Origin: DATKIY01 sp963726755
GTDB lineage: Bacteria; Actinomycetota; Actinomycetes; JAHEKZ01
DNA length: 64,000 bases
Reading direction: 5' to 3'
Assembly: GCA_963726755.1 (NCBI GenBank)
Contig: CAVSDB010000003.1
Span: forward strand, 930,001 to 994,000
The translations under genes and the position numbers were made by a program. The notes beneath the pieces were generated by a model, which worked only from the letters and a program-made list of their open reading frames with translations, did not search any database and was not told the origin of the DNA. Shown here in pieces: positions 51,070 through 60,039 of the stretch (its first letter is position 1; each line of letters begins with the position of its first letter).

Positions 51070-51868
51070 CGTCCTCGCGCCTGCGCGCTCGGAGCAGTAG
51101 TTGTTTGCCGAGATCGGCTAACTCTGGCCGGTGGGCTAGGCCGCGCTCGAGTTCGAGGGCCGCGTCGAAGTTCGTATCGAGACGGTGTCTAACTTCATCG
51201 ATTCCCCACAACGATGCTCCTACCAACAGACCCGAGACCGAGGCATCGCTGAGTCCAGCCGTAGCAGCCGCTCTGTGTAACGAATCAGTATCCAGCAAGT
51301 GCAGCTCAGCCGACCGGCCTTCTACCTCCCACAAGCCGCGTCGAGAATGCAGGCGTTCTAAGGCTTGTTCCGTATCGCCTCTTCGAGAGAGCTCCAACAC
51401 AAGGGCGATCAAGGAGTCCACCAGCACCGCGAGTTGCCCGCCTGGTCGTAGCCAGCTGCTCATACGGGCGATTTGTTCGGCCGGACACTGCGTGTACTGA
51501 AGACTGCCCATCGCAAGAACAACATCGACGGAGCCGGTGGGCAGATCGACCTCCTCGACGCGCGCCCTCCGAAGCGTGAAGGACTTGCCGAGCCAGGGTT
51601 GAAGTCGCTGGGCGGATTGATCGGCCATTCGAGCGGACGGCTCGATACCGATCACACAGTGACCAGCCTCCAACAAGCGCCCGGTCCACCGACCGATTCC
51701 GCATCCAACGTCGACAATCGTCTTGGGATGCATAGTCCAGAGAGGGCTGCACAGTTCCCACGCCAATTGGTCGTAGGCCCTGCGATGAGCAACAGCAAAG
51801 TGCTCGTTGTAGTGGTCGGCTAGAGCGTTATAGAGGCTATCCACCGCCACGCGAACAGTCGAGCTCAC
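51056..51868 (-). CDS. Class I SAM-dependent methyltransferase
   Basis: 270 aa from GTG 51868, overlapping the radical SAM stop (GTGA). SAM motif IVDVGCGIGRWTGRLLEAGHCVIGIE, then DVVLAMGSLQYTQCPAEQIARMSSWLRPGGQLAVLV. The C-terminal part (180-270) is family-unspecific. Being coupled to a radical SAM protein and next to sugar-nucleotide genes, it probably methylates a sugar or glycan. Substrate unknown. Confidence 0.88.
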   Translation of the reverse strand: MSSTVRVAVDSLYNALADHYNEHFAVAHRRAYDQLAWELCSPLWTMHPKTIVDVGCGIGRWTGRLLEAGHCVIGIEPSARMADQSAQRLQPWLGKSFTLRRARVEEVDLPTGSVDVVLAMGSLQYTQCPAEQIARMSSWLRPGGQLAVLVDSLIALVLELSRRGDTEQALERLHSRRGLWEVEGRSAELHLLDTDSLHRAAATAGLSDASVSGLLVGASLWGIDEVRHRLDTNFDAALELERGLAHRPELADLGKQLLLRARRREDVTAS

Positions 51869-53007
51869 GGTGAAGTCGCCCGCGAAGGCGAAAGGGCTGG
51901 GGTCAGTGAGCGGCGGCCAGTGCGCCAAAGCAGGTCTTCAATGTAGGAACTAGGGCGCCGCGCCAGGTTTAGTGCGTAGTTGCTGCCGCAACCCACGCAC
52001 TCCTTGCGGAAGAACTTCTCGTGCTCGTCACGGTAGTGCGCGGAATTGAGAACGTCGGCGATAGAAGTGTCGCGTACGTTGTTCACTGCGTCATGACCCC
52101 AGCACCCCCCGATCCCCCCGGTCGAGTGCACCATGAACTTGGCTTGGGATTCTGCGCAGGGAAGCGAAGGTTGCACGACATCGTTGAAGTGCTTTGGGAT
52201 GTAGGCGAGCTCGGAGTACCGGGGCACAAACCGTCGGTCAAGACGAACTATGTCCTCTAATTGCGACATCACCTTGTTGATGTCGTCACCACTCACTCGG
52301 CTCTCAAACGACACCTGTCCGTCACGGAACAAGAAGGTTCGATCGGTAGCCAGATTTAGGTAGAGTTGAACACGCAATTCCTGAGCCAGCTTCATGACAT
52401 TCGGGAGCTCGGCTACGTTGGATCTCATAACCGTGAAGTTCATCCGGACCCGAAGGCGAAGTGAGTCTCGTAGCGCGAGTAACTGCCTTAGATGAGTGAG
52501 TGTCTTGTCATAGGCACCGTTGACGCCTCTGATGTGGTCGTGAATCTCCGCCGTTGGCCCGTCCACGGAGATGTTGAAACTTCGAACGCCCGCCTCCAGC
52601 ACCCCCCGGCGGCGGCGCTCATCGAGCAGGATGGCGTTGGTATTCAGGTGCAGGCTCTTTATGCCCTGGTCGTACGCGTGCGCAATCAAAGTTGGTGCGT
52701 CCTGTCGCAGCAGCGGTTCGCCTCCGGTGAAGTTAGCCTTCACGATGCCAGCCCGCGCGAGCTGGCTGATGACATCGAGCCACTCGTTGGTGTCGAGCTC
52801 CTCGCGAGTGACCTTGCGCCAACATGCACAACTAACGCACTTGAGATTGCAGTTGTCAGTGAGGAAGAGCTCAGCGACGAGCGGCTTCACATGCAGCCTC
52901 GGGTATAGGTGCTCTTTGACGGCAAGGCCAACGACGAAGGGGACAAGTCGGGCATGCTCACGCCATGAGTTCAGGGGAGCACGCCGTGGTTTGGCCGCCG
53001 TCTTCAC
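51865..53007 (-). CDS. Radical SAM protein with SPASM-like C-terminus
   Basis: 380 aa. The [4Fe-4S] motif is CNLKCVSC (Cys53, Cys57, Cys60), followed by NFTGGEPLLR and LNTNAILLD, so the SAM-binding core is complete. The C-terminal region has further Cys clusters (PCAES, GGCWGHD, CVGCGSN) suggesting an auxiliary cluster. It could modify a sugar, lipid or peptide; no short precursor-peptide gene was recognised beside it. The 287 bases upstream (53008-53294) contain no gene I can support. Coupled to the methyltransferase gene. Confidence 0.9.
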   Translation of the reverse strand: MKTAAKPRRAPLNSWREHARLVPFVVGLAVKEHLYPRLHVKPLVAELFLTDNCNLKCVSCACWRKVTREELDTNEWLDVISQLARAGIVKANFTGGEPLLRQDAPTLIAHAYDQGIKSLHLNTNAILLDERRRRGVLEAGVRSFNISVDGPTAEIHDHIRGVNGAYDKTLTHLRQLLALRDSLRLRVRMNFTVMRSNVAELPNVMKLAQELRVQLYLNLATDRTFLFRDGQVSFESRVSGDDINKVMSQLEDIVRLDRRFVPRYSELAYIPKHFNDVVQPSLPCAESQAKFMVHSTGGIGGCWGHDAVNNVRDTSIADVLNSAHYRDEHEKFFRKECVGCGSNYALNLARRPSSYIEDLLWRTGRRSLTPALSPSRATSP

Positions 53008-53294
53008 GGGAAGCGACGCTAGTCGTCACAGGTTGCTGTTGTCCTCTGGACTGAACAATTCATCACCATCGGCTCAGAACGACTGGGTGGCCGTCAGCGG
53101 CGACGAGGGCGTTTTTTGAGCCGGCGGAGCACAGCGCTTGATCTTGACAGCGTGACGAGGGCATCGAAGTTTTGGACGGTCGATCAGATCTATTTCACGT
53201 GGTCGCAAGATCGATGATGCTCCGGGAAGCCGCTTCCTCCGTTGGCGATCAACGGTGCTTCGGCTGCCAAGAGACACTCGGGTTCGCGCCAGGG

Positions 53295-54257
53295 TCAACG
53301 AAGCGTCTTGAGGGACGTCAGATCGGGGTGTCTGCTGAACCAGCTGATGGTCATCTTGAGACCATCTTCGATGGATCGCTCCGGCTGCCAGCCGAGCGCT
53401 GTTCTTGCGAGTGTGATGTCGGGTTGCCGCACCGTTGGGTCGTCGGTCGGACGTGGTGTAAAGGTCACCTCGGACGATGACCCCACGAGGTCGCGAATCC
53501 ACTTTGCGAGGTCCAACATGCTCACCTCGTGCGGATTGCCGAGATTTACGGGACCTTCGAGATTGCTGTGCAGCATCCTTATAATTCCCTCGACGAGATC
53601 GTCGACGTAGCAGAGAGAGCGGGTCTGACTCCCGTCTCCATGCACCGTGATGGGTTCGTTGGCGAGCGCCTGGGTGATGAAGGCTGGGATGGCTCGACCG
53701 TCCTTGGGTCGCATTCGAGGACCGAATGTATTGAAGATCCGAACGATTCCGGTGTCAATCCCGTGGCTACGCCGATATGCCATCGTCATCGCTTCTGCGA
53801 AACGCTTGGCCTCGTCGTAGACGCCACGAGGACCGACAGGGTTCACGTTTCCCCAATAAGACTCCGGTTGGGGGTGGATCAGCGGGTCGCCGTATGCCTC
53901 TGACGTCGACGCGAGTAGAAACCTCGCTCCCTTTACTTTCGCGACATCTAGAGCGTGGAGTGTTCCGATCGAGCCAACCTTCAAGGTCTGGATCGGCAGT
54001 TTGAGGTAGTCGATCGGGCTCGCTGGGGACGCAAAGTGGAGCACATAGTCGACCGGACCTGAGACATGGATGTATTGGCTAACGTCTGCGCGAACTAAAT
54101 GGAAATCATCCTGGCCAACCAGGTGAGTAAGGTTGTCGGGGGTTCCAGTCAGGAAGTTGTCCAGGCAAACAACCTCATATCCTTCGCTAAGGAGGCGTTC
54201 GCAGATATGGGAGCCGAGGAAACCGGCCCCGCCCGTTACGACTGCTCGCTGACGCAT
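53295..54257 (-). CDS. UDP-glucuronate decarboxylase-like (UDP-xylose synthase) SDR
   Basis: 320 aa from ATG 54257 (GAGGGAT upstream). Extended SDR with GGAGFLG (9-15) and catalytic Tyr147/Lys151 (YDEAK). The sequence LHFASPASPIDYLKLPIQTLKVG and the run STSEAYGDPLIHPQPESYWGNVNPVGPRGVYDEAKRFAEA are near-diagnostic for UDP-glucuronate decarboxylases. With the UDP-glucose dehydrogenase gene beside it, UDP-xylose would be made from UDP-glucose through UDP-glucuronate. Confidence 0.9.
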   Translation of the reverse strand: MRQRAVVTGGAGFLGSHICERLLSEGYEVVCLDNFLTGTPDNLTHLVGQDDFHLVRADVSQYIHVSGPVDYVLHFASPASPIDYLKLPIQTLKVGSIGTLHALDVAKVKGARFLLASTSEAYGDPLIHPQPESYWGNVNPVGPRGVYDEAKRFAEAMTMAYRRSHGIDTGIVRIFNTFGPRMRPKDGRAIPAFITQALANEPITVHGDGSQTRSLCYVDDLVEGIIRMLHSNLEGPVNLGNPHEVSMLDLAKWIRDLVGSSSEVTFTPRPTDDPTVRQPDITLARTALGWQPERSIEDGLKMTISWFSRHPDLTSLKTLR

Positions 54258-54368
54258 GTTGATCTTATCCCTCGTTTGCAGTAACGGTCCGGAGGGTACA
54301 GCGGAGGGCCAGGCAATACCGATTCTCATGCGCACATTGTTGGCTCTGTTGCTTGCCCAAGACGTGTA

Positions 54369-55712
54369 CTAGCCCATTTCGTGAACTGGGACGGAAGGTC
54401 TTCCGGGGGCGCGGTAATCCCAGCCGTGGGCTCGCCAGTTCTCTGCGTCAAGGCAGAGCCGCCCGTCGACAATCACTCTTCGGTTCACCAACTCGCCCAC
54501 AGCGCCGGGATCCAGTGACCGAAACTCTTCCCACTCCGTGAGAACCACGACTAGGTCGGCACCGCGAAGGGCATCGTTGGCGCTTTCCGTGTACTGCAGC
54601 GCCGGGAAGGCGTTTGCGGCATTCTGATTTGCTTGCGGGTCATAGACCACAGCACACGCTCCATCCTGTTGAAGGGCGGCAGCCACGTGTAGGGCCGGAG
54701 AGTCGCGAACGTCATCACTGTCGGGTTTATACGCCGCACCGAGAATTGCTACTCGTTGACCAAGAAGAGAGCCCCCGCCGGCATTCCGCGCTATCGCGGC
54801 TACGTGAGAGCGGCGTCTGATGTTGATGGAGTCAACCTCGCGCAGGAATGTCAGTGCCTCATCGACGCCGAGTTCGCCAGCTCGGGCCATGAAAGCGCGA
54901 ATGTCCTTGGGTAGGCAGCCGCCACCGAACCCGAGACCTGCTTTCAGGAATTGCCCACCGATTCGGGAATCTCGCGCGAGAGCATCACTGAGTTGGACGA
55001 TATCCGCGCCTGTCGCATCGCATAGATCGGACATGGCGTTGATGAACGAGATCTTGGTCGCGAGAAACGCGTTGGCGGCGACCTTGATGAGTTGAGCAGT
55101 CGCCAGATCGGTGATGATGAGAGGGACTCCAGCGTTGATTATCGGTGCGTAAACCTCACGCAGCTTGTCTTCGGCGCGCTTGCTCGTGACTCCGATGACT
55201 AGACGATCCGGATGGAAAGTGTCTTTGACGCCGTGGCCTTGGCGAAGGAACTCAGGGCTCCATGCGACGTCGACGTCTTCTCCTGCAGGAGCAAGCTCCT
55301 TGATCCGGTGCGTCACCAACTCAGCCGTTCCCACGGGAACCGTGGACTTGCCCACCACGAGACACGGACGCTTCAGGTGGGGCGCGATTCCTTCGACAAC
55401 GGAGTTGACGAAGCGGAGGTCAGCAGCGTTGGAGTCCGGTTGCTGCGGCGTCCCCACGCAGATAAACAACACGTCACCGAAGTCGGCCGCCTCTTCGTAC
55501 GACGAGGTGAAGCGGAGTCGACCGTCCTCGATATTTCGCGCAATGACTTCGTTGAGATCAGGCTCAGAGAAGGGCGCCAGACCCTGTGAAAGTGAGGCGA
55601 TTTTGTCGGCATCGAAGTCCATGCCGAGGACCTCGAAGCCGAGGTCGGCCATACAAGCGGCGAGGGTGGCCCCTAGATAGCCCGTACCCAGGACCGTCAC
55701 GTGTAGCGCCAC
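54369..55712 (-). CDS. UDP-glucose 6-dehydrogenase
   Basis: 447 aa from GTG 55712, with GGAGG upstream. Rossmann motif VTVLGTGYLGATLAACMA, the KSTVPVGTA and SPEFLRQG signatures, and catalytic Cys266 in GFGGGCLPKD are intact. Oxidises UDP-glucose to UDP-glucuronate with two NAD+. It is probably the first gene of the minus-strand UDP-sugar/radical SAM/methyltransferase transcript. Confidence 0.95.
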   Translation of the reverse strand: MALHVTVLGTGYLGATLAACMADLGFEVLGMDFDADKIASLSQGLAPFSEPDLNEVIARNIEDGRLRFTSSYEEAADFGDVLFICVGTPQQPDSNAADLRFVNSVVEGIAPHLKRPCLVVGKSTVPVGTAELVTHRIKELAPAGEDVDVAWSPEFLRQGHGVKDTFHPDRLVIGVTSKRAEDKLREVYAPIINAGVPLIITDLATAQLIKVAANAFLATKISFINAMSDLCDATGADIVQLSDALARDSRIGGQFLKAGLGFGGGCLPKDIRAFMARAGELGVDEALTFLREVDSINIRRRSHVAAIARNAGGGSLLGQRVAILGAAYKPDSDDVRDSPALHVAAALQQDGACAVVYDPQANQNAANAFPALQYTESANDALRGADLVVVLTEWEEFRSLDPGAVGELVNRRVIVDGRLCLDAENWRAHGWDYRAPGRPSVPVHEMG

Positions 55713-55828
55713 GATGCCTCCCTCCCAGACCCGATGGCGCCGTCAAGTTAGCAGGCTGTCGTGGCTGCTGCTGGTCTCTTTGGAATTCCACGGGGAAGTT
55801 CCGACTACCTTTGGGGCAGGTGAAGCCC

Positions 55829-56173
55829 TCAGGCGTATGCCGCCACTCCGGTGTCGAGGAGCACGCACGCCTCGTCGCCCACAGTCCAGGCGTCATGCCC
55901 GGGTTCGATGACGACCACGTCGCCCGCGCCGATCGTCACCTCGGTGCCGTCGTCAGAGCGGACGGCCATCTGCCCTGAAACGCAGATCCCCGTATGACGG
56001 GCCATGCAACTGTCGGTGCCAGCGATCGGCTTGACGTCCTCGGACCAGCGCCAGCCGGGTTCGAAGGTGCCTCTACCGAGGGTGAAGTCGCCGAGGGTGA
56101 TGACGTCCATGTGTCCGTGGCCAACGAACGGGCGCGATTCGTGTGGGGTCGAGATGTTCTGCTTCGCCGTCAT
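55829..56173 (-). CDS. Single-domain cupin protein
   Basis: 114 aa, ATG 56173. Cupin barrel with DSCMARHTGICVSGQMAVRSDDGTEVTIGAGDVVVIEPGHDAWTVGD, containing likely metal ligands His in RHTG and the PGH motif. Related actinobacterial proteins are of unknown function. Single-gene unit divergent from the VOC protein gene. Confidence 0.82.
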   Translation of the reverse strand: MTAKQNISTPHESRPFVGHGHMDVITLGDFTLGRGTFEPGWRWSEDVKPIAGTDSCMARHTGICVSGQMAVRSDDGTEVTIGAGDVVVIEPGHDAWTVGDEACVLLDTGVAAYA

Positions 56174-56249
56174 GACGACTCCTTCGCTCTGAAGCCACTC
56201 ACCATGCTCCCGACCTGTTGGTGCGTCAAGACCGTTGTACGTTGGCCGG

Positions 56250-56615
56250 GTGAAGCTCTCGACCGTCGTGCTGGAGTGTTCGGACGCGCACGTGCTCGCC
56301 GACTTCTATCGGCAAGTACTCGGCTGGGAGGTCAGGCGCGAGGAGCCCGACTGGGTACTCATCGTCTCGCCGGATGTGCCCTTCGGTTTGGCGTTCCAAA
56401 GCGAGCGCGAATACGTACGACCGACGTGGCCGACGTCGCCTGAACAGCAACAGATGATGATGCATCTCGATATCGAGGTAGATGACCTCGAGAGTGCCAC
56501 CGCCACGGCGGTGGGGCTGGGGGCCGAGCTCGCGTCGTACCAACCGCAACAGGACGTACGCGTGCTGCTCGATCCAGCGGGACACCCGTTCTGTCTGTGG
56601 GTGGATCCGGGCTAA
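56250..56615 (+). CDS. VOC-family (glyoxalase/bleomycin-resistance-like) protein
   Basis: About 121 aa. GTG 56250 has TACGTT six bases upstream, which fixes it as a likely leaderless start. The fold is seen in KLSTVVLECSDAHVLADFYRQVLGWEV, MMHLDIEVDDLESATATAVGLGAEL and VLLDPAGHPFCLW, with metal-like His and Glu. No substrate can be named. Confidence 0.87.
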   Translation: MKLSTVVLECSDAHVLADFYRQVLGWEVRREEPDWVLIVSPDVPFGLAFQSEREYVRPTWPTSPEQQQMMMHLDIEVDDLESATATAVGLGAELASYQPQQDVRVLLDPAGHPFCLWVDPG

Positions 56616-56654
56616 GTTCGAAATCCCACAGATTCCCGGGGCTAGGCTTCGGGA

Positions 56655-57050
56655 ATGATCCGTTTCCTGATTCGGCTCGCGGTTTATGTCGTTGCCGTTG
56701 CGGTTGGCCTCATCGTCGCTGGTCTCTTCGTCGACGGACTGTCGGTGGACGCCAGTTCCTTCATCATCGTGGTGCTGATCTTCGCGGTGGTGCAGGCGCT
56801 GCTGACCCCGCTGATCACCAAGACCACCGATCGGAAGGCGCCGGTACTGACCGCGATCGCGGGGTTGCTGAGTACATTCGTGGCGCTCATCATCACTTCG
56901 ATCGTGTCGGACGGGCTGAACGTGGACGGGTTGTCGACCTGGTTCATCGCGGCGCTGATCATCTGGCTGGTGACGTTGATCGCGACGTTCCTGCTGCCGA
57001 TCATGCTGGTGAAGATGGGACTGGAGTCCGCGCGCGAACGTCGCTCGTAG
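56655..57050 (+). CDS. Four-helix membrane protein of the phage holin-like superfamily IV (Pfam PF04020 type)
   Basis: 131 aa, with TAGGCT six bases before ATG 56655 (probable leaderless). Four hydrophobic helices (about 5-28, 35-55, 65-85, 92-120) and the family-like FVVDGL/DGLNVDGL elements. Despite the name these proteins are ordinary conserved membrane proteins in actinobacteria, with no phage genes here. Function unknown. Confidence 0.82.
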   Translation: MIRFLIRLAVYVVAVAVGLIVAGLFVDGLSVDASSFIIVVLIFAVVQALLTPLITKTTDRKAPVLTAIAGLLSTFVALIITSIVSDGLNVDGLSTWFIAALIIWLVTLIATFLLPIMLVKMGLESARERRS

Positions 57051-57056
57051 CGTTCG

Positions 57057-57959
57057 CTACGCAGCCACTCGCTTCGTGACTGCGTCACGGATCTCGGCCA
57101 GCACGACGTCCGGAGTGACGGTGAGTTCGTACCAGCCGAACGTCAGGACCATCCAGCCGGCGAGCTGTAGGTCAGACGTGCGGCGGTCGTCCGTTCTGCC
57201 GCGGTCGGGTGCGGAGTGGTACCGCCAGCCCTTGATCTCGACAGCGATCCGGATCGCGACGAAGGCGATGTCGATGATGAGAGTGCGTCCCCTGACGGTG
57301 ACGCGGTAGTTCGACGTCCAGCCGGTGACATTCGCCTGACGCAGCAGGCGGTGCGCGATTCGTTCGGCCTCGGACGCGGCGAGGTCTGCGGCGCTTCGCA
57401 CCAGACGTCGGGCTTGGGCAGAGCCCTGACGCTGCGAGTCCGCGACCGCCGCCGTCAAGGCGTCGAGTAGGGCAGCGTCGAGCAGCAGCATGCGGTCGAG
57501 GAGTTGCTGGGCCTCGCCGAGGGGCAGCAGGTGCGCAACGTCGACGGCGGTACGTAGCCGGGATGTTGTGACGAGGCCGTCAACCTTGGCTCGTTCAGAC
57601 TGCGGCACCTCAAGGTTGAACACCCGGATGTTTCGGGTGCCCAGACGTAGTCGTCGATGTGGAGGCGCCGCCAGCCAAATCGGCAGGTTACGGGGGTGGA
57701 GGTTGCGGAGGGCGGCGGCGGTCGTTCCGATGAGAGTTGCGCTCGGACCACCCGCCAGTTGCGCGGCGTACGCCCAGGTTTCCCACGTCAGGTTTGCACT
57801 AGCCGAGAGGTAAATCTCTGGCAGCAGCCGGGTCCACGCGCCCGTCCGAGTCAGGTGCCGGACTTGACCGGCAGTCATTCCGGCAGCCAGCGCCTGCGTA
57901 CGTCCGATCACGCCGTGCTGGTTGCGTAGGAGCTGGGTCGCCGTGGTTGGGAGGGGCAT
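57057..57959 (-). CDS. AbiEi-like N-terminal domain joined to DUF559 (Vsr-like) endonuclease domain
   Basis: 300 aa. Residues 5-60 resemble the winged-helix N-terminus of type IV antitoxin AbiEi (LLRNQHGVIGRTQALAAGMTAGQVRHLTRTGAWTRLLPEIYL). Residues 190-300 form a DUF559 domain with PD-(D/E)xK-like residues (IIDIAFVAIRIAVEIKGWRYH: Asp, then Glu-x-Lys). No partner toxin AbiEii is present. Such proteins occur in many copies in actinobacteria. Role unproven; it may be a nuclease of mobile or defence nature. A large inverted repeat lies just upstream (58058-58106). Confidence 0.78.
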   Translation of the reverse strand: MPLPTTATQLLRNQHGVIGRTQALAAGMTAGQVRHLTRTGAWTRLLPEIYLSASANLTWETWAYAAQLAGGPSATLIGTTAAALRNLHPRNLPIWLAAPPHRRLRLGTRNIRVFNLEVPQSERAKVDGLVTTSRLRTAVDVAHLLPLGEAQQLLDRMLLLDAALLDALTAAVADSQRQGSAQARRLVRSAADLAASEAERIAHRLLRQANVTGWTSNYRVTVRGRTLIIDIAFVAIRIAVEIKGWRYHSAPDRGRTDDRRTSDLQLAGWMVLTFGWYELTVTPDVVLAEIRDAVTKRVAA

Positions 57960-58057
57960 CCCAAGACAATCGTGCGCCGAGCCTGGACGTGACGCGGTGC
58001 GCGCGCCAGGTGGGGAGAACCTCGCACTCGACGTGCCTGTGGGTGCGCGGATTGGTT

Positions 58058-58106
58058 CGGTTCACGACAATCAGCGGCGTATGTCACCGCTCACTGTCGT
58101 GAACCG
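58058..58106. repeat. Large two-part inverted repeat between DUF559 and TIGR03086 genes
   Basis: Outer arms CGGTTCACGACA (58058-58069) and TGTCGTGAACCG (58095-58106) pair perfectly. After a 3x3 internal loop, inner arms AGCGG (58073-58077) and CCGCT (58087-58091) pair around a nine-base loop. It lies 98 bases upstream of the DUF559 gene start and 25 bases after the TIGR03086 stop. It could be a terminator, though no U-tract follows, or a repeat tied to the nuclease gene. Confidence 0.65.
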
Positions 58107-58130
58107 TCCAAAAAACGGGCTGGTCCGTGA

Positions 58131-58709
58131 CTAGCCGGTGCGGCCCATGGCGGCGAGAATTTTGGTTTGACGGCTTGCGCTCGAGTCGGTCGGGAGCACT
58201 GGACCAAAGATGCCGGCCGCCTCGAGCGCTGCGCGGCTTGGCGCGAGTGACTCCTCCATCGCCTCCAACTGCTCGAGTTCGGCGTCGCTGAAGTGCTGCT
58301 CCTGACCGATCCCTTGGCCGAGGTCCCAGCGGTGGGCGATCAGGTCAGACGTCATCTCGACGGCGTACTGGGTGGCGGGTGAGGGTCCCATCGAACTGTT
58401 GATGGTGCCGTCGAGCGCACCGGGCGCCTTAAAGGCGGTGGCGGACGCCTTCGCCGCCTCGCGCCAGATGCTGGCTGGGTCTTCTCCGAGCAGGTCGCCG
58501 TTGTATTGGTCTCCGACCTCGTCGATGGTCTTGCCGGTGAGCATGGGCTCGGCCCACAACTGCTCGCCGACCAGGTGATTGACGAGCGCGCGGACGTTCC
58601 AGTCTGGGCAGGGCGTGCTGTTGGACCACTGATCGTCGCCGATGCTGTCGACGAGGCTGGCGAACGCGCTCTGCGCGTCCAGGAAGCGTTGTACCGCGGG
58701 ATCGGTCAT
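58131..58709 (-). CDS. TIGR03086-type metal-binding DinB/mycothiol-dependent family protein
   Basis: About 192 aa from ATG 58709 (MTDPAVQRFLDAQ); ATG 58718 adds three residues. It has the family motif STPCPDWNVRALVNHLVGEQLWAEPML with the first metal His, and DLIAHRWDLGQGIG with the later His. These proteins are DinB-like four-helix bundles related to mycothiol-dependent enzymes of actinobacteria. Specific reaction unknown. Confidence 0.88.
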   Translation of the reverse strand: MTDPAVQRFLDAQSAFASLVDSIGDDQWSNSTPCPDWNVRALVNHLVGEQLWAEPMLTGKTIDEVGDQYNGDLLGEDPASIWREAAKASATAFKAPGALDGTINSSMGPSPATQYAVEMTSDLIAHRWDLGQGIGQEQHFSDAELEQLEAMEESLAPSRAALEAAGIFGPVLPTDSSASRQTKILAAMGRTG

Positions 58710-58799
58710 CGAGATCACCTCGCGCCGACCGTACGCCCGGTGGCGGCTGCTGGTCTAGGCCGTGGTGCTGACGTCAGAGGCTTCGGCCAAGATGAGGCC

Positions 58800-59928
58800 A
58801 TGGCAGCCGCAGAGCCCGTCGCCCTGTCGACGACTGATGCGTTGGCGCTCCGGATGCAGAGCCTGCTGCTGCGTCCGGGATCGGCGGAGTACCCGTCCAG
58901 CGTCGGAGACGTCGTGACGTGGATGGGTGCGATGCAGTCGCAGGACCTCGCGAGCGGGCTCTGGTCGTTCGGCGCGCGGCTGCCGGGGGCGACGGTGTCC
59001 GACGTCGAGGCTGCGCTCGAACGTCCCGAGGCGTTGCGCACTTGGCCGATGCGCGGCACGGTGCACTTCGTACCGCCGCGAGATGCGCACTGGATGCTCG
59101 CAGTCCTGGGCGAACGTCCGCTGGCTCAAGCGGCGAAGCGACGTGAGTACATCGGGCTGACCGAACGCGAGGCCGACCGTGCCGTCGACGTGCTCGGCAA
59201 GACGTTGGCAGGTGGCGGACGCCTGACGCGCGCGGAGTGCACGGCGGCGCTCGAGCAGGCTGGCATCGACGGCGCGGGGCAATTGACGTACCACATGCTT
59301 TGGTACGCGAGTCAGCGCGGCGTGACGTGTATCGCGCCCAACGTCGGCAACGAGCAGACGTTCGTACTACTCGACGAGTGGGTGCCCGATCCGGTGAAAC
59401 TTGATCGCGACGAGGCGTTGGCGACGATGGCGCTGCGGTACTTCCAAAGCCACGGACCGACGACGCGACAGAACTTCGCGGGCTGGATGGGGTCGACAGC
59501 GGCGGACGCGAAACTGGGCATCGCCGGCTGCGGCGACGCACTCGCGACGGTACGCGTCGACGGTACAGAAATGATCGTGGCGAGAGACGGCGCTCGATGC
59601 CCCAGCGGCTGAACCGCTGGCCGACGATGAGTTCGTCGCGCTACCTGGGTTCGACGAGTACCTGCTGGGGTTCAAGGACCGGTCGATGGTGCTCGATGCT
59701 GAGCACCTGGAGTTGGTGGTGCCGGGTAAGAACGGCGTGTTCCGCGCCACGATCGTGCGTGGGGGCAGGGTGATCGCCACCTGGAAGCGCACGTTGAGTA
59801 AGCAGAAGGTGACTGTCGAGGTTTGGCCCTTCGGCAAACTGCGGGTGAAGGACAAACGTGCGATCGAGGCGTCGCTGGTGCCCTACGCCCAGTTCCTAGG
59901 GCGAACGCTCGAGGTCCGCTGGCCGTAG
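58800..59928 (+). pseudogene. Winged-helix DNA-binding (DUF1006/AlkZ-like) protein, +1 frameshift
   Basis: Starts ATG 58800 (MAAAEPVALSTTDALALRMQSLLL). The N-terminal part has the QSQD-like region WMGAMQSQDLASGLWSFGARLP, which in AlkZ-like proteins forms the QxQ motif of DNA glycosylases; here Gln-Ser-Gln is seen. The frame is lost at about 59585-59595; the family-like C-terminus (LDAPAAEPLADDEFVALPGFDEYLLGFKDRS to WP) is in another frame and runs to 59928. Removing one G joins the two into about 375 aa. The span is one base more than a multiple of three. Probably an intact gene with a sequencing insertion. Relation to interstrand crosslink repair (AlkZ) is possible but not shown. Confidence 0.8.
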
Positions 59929-60039
59929 CGCGGGTTCCCTAGTACCTATGCCCCTAGCGTCATTGGGTCTTGGGGGGCATGCTGGCCACGAAACGTCACG
60001 CCATTTTGGTGCGGCGTGCCCGCGGAAGGGGTAGCGGAA

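Noticed and set aside
53008..53294. Small ORFs before the radical SAM gene as a RiPP precursor
   Set aside because: Open frames here overlap in shadow fashion and none shows a leader/core pattern or a ribosome site next to a start.
56655..57050. Holin-like protein as evidence of prophage
   Set aside because: The family is a common actinobacterial membrane protein group, and no phage structural, integrase or lysis genes are nearby.
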